Part shown: piece by piece, positions 62,270 through 64,000 of the stretch
Position numbering within the stretch: position 1 is the first letter of the stretch
How the letters are laid out: each line of letters opens with the position of its first letter
Assembly: GCA_009377795.1 (NCBI GenBank)
Contig: WHTJ01000004.1
Span: 1-64,000, forward strand
Direction of reading: 5' to 3'
Origin: Propionibacteriales bacterium
Lineage (GTDB): Bacteria > Actinomycetota > Actinomycetes > Propionibacteriales > Nocardioidaceae
Length of the DNA: 64,000 nucleotides
Program-made: the position numbers and the translations under genes
The notes under the pieces: generated by a model
The model's database searches: none
What the model was told of the DNA's origin: nothing
What the model saw: only the letters and a program-made list of their open reading frames with translations

Positions 62270-63624
62270 GACTTCACGCTCCCTTCGGTCTGCCTGTCGG
62301 CATCGGCCCCGACTCCGGACGAGCCGGTCGCTCCGGCGGTCGCGCCGGTCAGCGTCCGGCCCGCGCCCGTGCTGACGTGCAGGTCGTAGCCGGTCTCGGC
62401 GTGGACCGCGAGATCGATGCCGCTGACCTCGTCGTCCTCGTCGACCCGGAAACCCACCGTCTTGTGCAGCAGGTACCCGATGATCAGTGTGACGACGAAG
62501 GAGTACGTCATCACCGAGACCGCTCCGACGACCTGTCTCCAGAGCTGGTCGACACCGCCGCCGTAGAACAGGCCGTCCACGCCCGCCGGGGCCGCCGCGG
62601 TGCCCAGGAAGCCCACCAGGATGGTACCGACCAGGCCGCCGACGAGGTGTACGCCGACCACGTCGAGCGAGTCGTCGTACCCGAGCCGGTACTTCAGGCC
62701 GACCGCCAGGGCGCAGAGAACACCGGCGATCGCGCCCAGCAGGATGGCGCCCACCGGCGAAACGGCGGAACAGGACGGCGTGATCGCCACCAGCCCGGCC
62801 ACGATTCCGGACGCCGCGCCGAGCGAGGTGGCGTGACCGTCCCGGATCTTCTCCGTGGCCAGCCAGGCCAGCGAGGCGGCACCAGTGGCCGTCATGGTGT
62901 TGACCCACGCGACCGCCGCGGTGTTGTCGGCGGCCACCGCGGATCCGGCGTTGAACCCGAACCAGCCGAACCACAGTATTCCGGCGCCGAGCATGACCAG
63001 CGGCAGGTTGTGCGGCCGCATCGGGTCCCGCGCGAACCCCTTCCGCTTGCCCAGCACGATCGCCAGCGCCAGGGCGGCCGCACCGGCGTTGATGTGGACC
63101 GCGGTCCCTCCGGCGAAGTCGATGGCCAGCAGGTCGTTGGCGATCCAGCCGCCGACGACGTCGCCGGCGTCGAACGCGAAGACCCAGTGTGCGATAGGGA
63201 AGTAGACCACCGTCGCCCAGATGCCGGCGAAGATCAGCCACGTGCCGAACTTCGCGCGGTCGGCGATGGCGCCGGAGATCAGTGCGACGGTGATGATCGC
63301 GAACACGGCCTGGAAGGCGACGAAGGCCATCACCGGCAGGCCGCCCTCCTCCGACGTGAGGTCCTCCATCAGGCCCCTCAGCCCGAAGAACTCGAACGGG
63401 TCACCCAGCATGCCGGCACCCACGTCGTTGCCGAATGCTATGGAGTAACCCCACAACACCCACAGAACGCTGATCAGCCCCAAGGCCCCGAAGCTCATCA
63501 TCATCATGTTCAAGACGCTCTTCGAGCGGACCATGCCGCCATAGAAGAGCGCCAGCCCGGGAGTCATCAGCAGCACCATCGAAGCGCTCGCGAGAAGCCA
63601 GGCAGTATCTCCGGTCGGGACCAT
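62266..63624 (-). CDS. amtB: Ammonium transporter
   Basis: 452 residues with 11 transmembrane helices. Conserved motifs are LMTPGLALFYGGMVRSKSVL (helix 1), IADRAKFGTWLIFAGIWATV, the pore histidines in FAGGTAVHINAGAAALALAI and DVVGVHLVGGLVGTILVGFL, and FGWFGFNAGSAVAADNT. It imports ammonium or ammonia and is blocked by PII. The C-terminal tail (GATAGATGSSGVGADADRQT) is long and unstructured. ATG at 63624 with GGAGG. First gene of amtB-glnB-glnD. Confidence 0.96.
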   Translation of the reverse strand: MVPTGDTAWLLASASMVLLMTPGLALFYGGMVRSKSVLNMMMMSFGALGLISVLWVLWGYSIAFGNDVGAGMLGDPFEFFGLRGLMEDLTSEEGGLPVMAFVAFQAVFAIITVALISGAIADRAKFGTWLIFAGIWATVVYFPIAHWVFAFDAGDVVGGWIANDLLAIDFAGGTAVHINAGAAALALAIVLGKRKGFARDPMRPHNLPLVMLGAGILWFGWFGFNAGSAVAADNTAAVAWVNTMTATGAASLAWLATEKIRDGHATSLGAASGIVAGLVAITPSCSAVSPVGAILLGAIAGVLCALAVGLKYRLGYDDSLDVVGVHLVGGLVGTILVGFLGTAAAPAGVDGLFYGGGVDQLWRQVVGAVSVMTYSFVVTLIIGYLLHKTVGFRVDEDDEVSGIDLAVHAETGYDLHVSTGAGRTLTGATAGATGSSGVGADADRQTEGSVKS

Positions 63625-63743
63625 CGGCCCGAGCCTCCTTTCATGCAGGGGCTAACCCGCGCGCGACCAGAAGACGCCGGTGTCTTCGCGCAGCAACGGA
63701 GGTCTTGGTTACGACATCGACCTTGCGGGTACGACGTTTCGGT

Positions 63744-63759
63744 ACGTGCGGCCGCACGT
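63744..63759. promoter_or_regulatory. 16-bp perfect palindrome upstream of amtB
   Basis: ACGTGCGG followed by its exact complement CCGCACGT, 120 bp upstream of the amtB ATG. Nearby GTAC motifs (63729, 63742, 63763) repeat around it. A regulator binding site is plausible. I did not find a convincing GlnR box. The region 63625-63842 has no gene. Confidence 0.5.
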
Positions 63760-63842
63760 TGCGTACAAGTGAAAACGAGGGACCTTGTGTTACGGACGTG
63801 TGAACAGGCGCTCCCGGACGACGCGACGCGACCGTGCGTCCC

Positions 63843-64000
63843 TCAGGTCAGCGAGCTCTCCCCGAGCAGCGCGTCCACGAACGCCTCCGGCTCGAACGGC
63901 GCCAGGTCGTCGGCGCCCTCCCCGAGTCCGACCAGCTTCACGGGTACGCCGAGCTCGCGCTGCACCGCCACCACGATGCCGCCCTTCGCCGTACCGTCGA
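63843..64000 (-). CDS. ftsY: Signal recognition particle receptor FtsY, 3' end only
   Basis: The last 52 codons of a minus-strand gene that enters from the right edge. They read DGTAKGGIVVAVQRELGVPV, then KLVGLGEGADDLAPFEPEAF and VDALLGESSLT. These are the G4/G5 end of the SRP GTPase domain, and the KLVGLGEGxxDLxPF motif is typical for FtsY. The start is outside the window. Its TGA at 63843-63845 lies about 220 bp upstream of amtB. The SRP partner ffh is 4 kb away on the same strand. Confidence 0.9.
   Translation of the reverse strand, partial: DGTAKGGIVVAVQRELGVPVKLVGLGEGADDLAPFEPEAFVDALLGESSLT

Noticed and set aside
63661-63840. GlnR-type boxes upstream of amtB
   Set aside because: GTNAC and GAAAC half-sites occur singly but never with the expected 6-bp spacing.
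1-64000. tRNA, rRNA, CRISPR, prophage or intact insertion sequence
   Set aside because: No cloverleaf with CCA-type ends, rRNA stretch, regularly spaced array, phage gene or transposase frame was recognised by reading; a covariance-model or profile search would be decisive.

Overview
The window is high-GC DNA from an actinobacterium (Actinomycetota). The evidence is the many GTG/TTG starts, the classic actinobacterial operon orders, and actinobacterial families such as DUF2469, DUF4439, YlxR, RbfA/DUF503 and the DUF4081-GNAT protein. A Propionibacteriales (Nocardioidaceae-like) origin is plausible but is only an inference from gene content. Almost all of the window is one long minus-strand housekeeping block. 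It carries translation, isoprenoid, envelope-protease, protein-export and nitrogen genes, interrupted by short plus-strand insertions.

Read from right to left (the direction of transcription): the ftsY 3' end; amtB-glnB-glnD (ammonium uptake and PII signalling); ffh; a metal-dependent amidohydrolase with a divergent secreted glycerophosphodiester phosphodiesterase; rpsP-KH protein-rimM-trmD-rplS; two signal peptidases; rnhB-DUF2469; yraN-comM-dprA; an anchored NTF2-like protein; xerC; a secreted M23/NlpC-P60 peptidase (plus strand, frameshifted); rpsB-tsf-pyrH-frr-cdsA-rlmN-DCC protein; a plus-strand accessory block (APC permease, class-III aminotransferase, radical-SAM enzyme, SAM-hydrolysing DUF62 protein) with a degenerate endonuclease V homologue; dxr-rseP; a polyamine-type island (agmatinase, amidohydrolase, aldehyde dehydrogenase remnant) that splits rseP from ispG; ispG-GNAT; CapA; an ArsR/SRPBCC pair; a manganese exporter behind a yybP-ykoY riboswitch; an aldo/keto reductase; proS; LuxR; an M43 metalloprotease; ferritin-like DUF4439 and a Tat lipoprotein; rimP-nusA-ylxR-infB-DUF503-rbfA-truB; an uncharacterised protein; a LacI regulator with three frameshifts; a second ArsR/SRPBCC pair; a frameshifted Na+/H+ antiporter; ribF; and a membrane protein.

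The most unusual layer is non-coding. At least four families of short interspersed repeats sit between genes, and three of them are long palindromes (one copy is a perfect 50-bp palindrome). They occupy four of the six convergent gene junctions and several tandem junctions. There is also a 78-bp MITE-like element with 21-bp inverted ends and CTAG at both ends, exactly at the infB stop codon. A 53-bp tandem repeat copies the 3' end of the KH gene. Other notable points are the manganese riboswitch with a visible alternative pairing, several candidate leaderless promoters (TANNNT 6-8 nt before the start codon), five single-base frameshifts confined to three dispensable genes, and long acidic repeat-bearing tails on ribosomal proteins S2 and S16. 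No rRNA, tRNA, CRISPR array, prophage or intact insertion sequence was seen.
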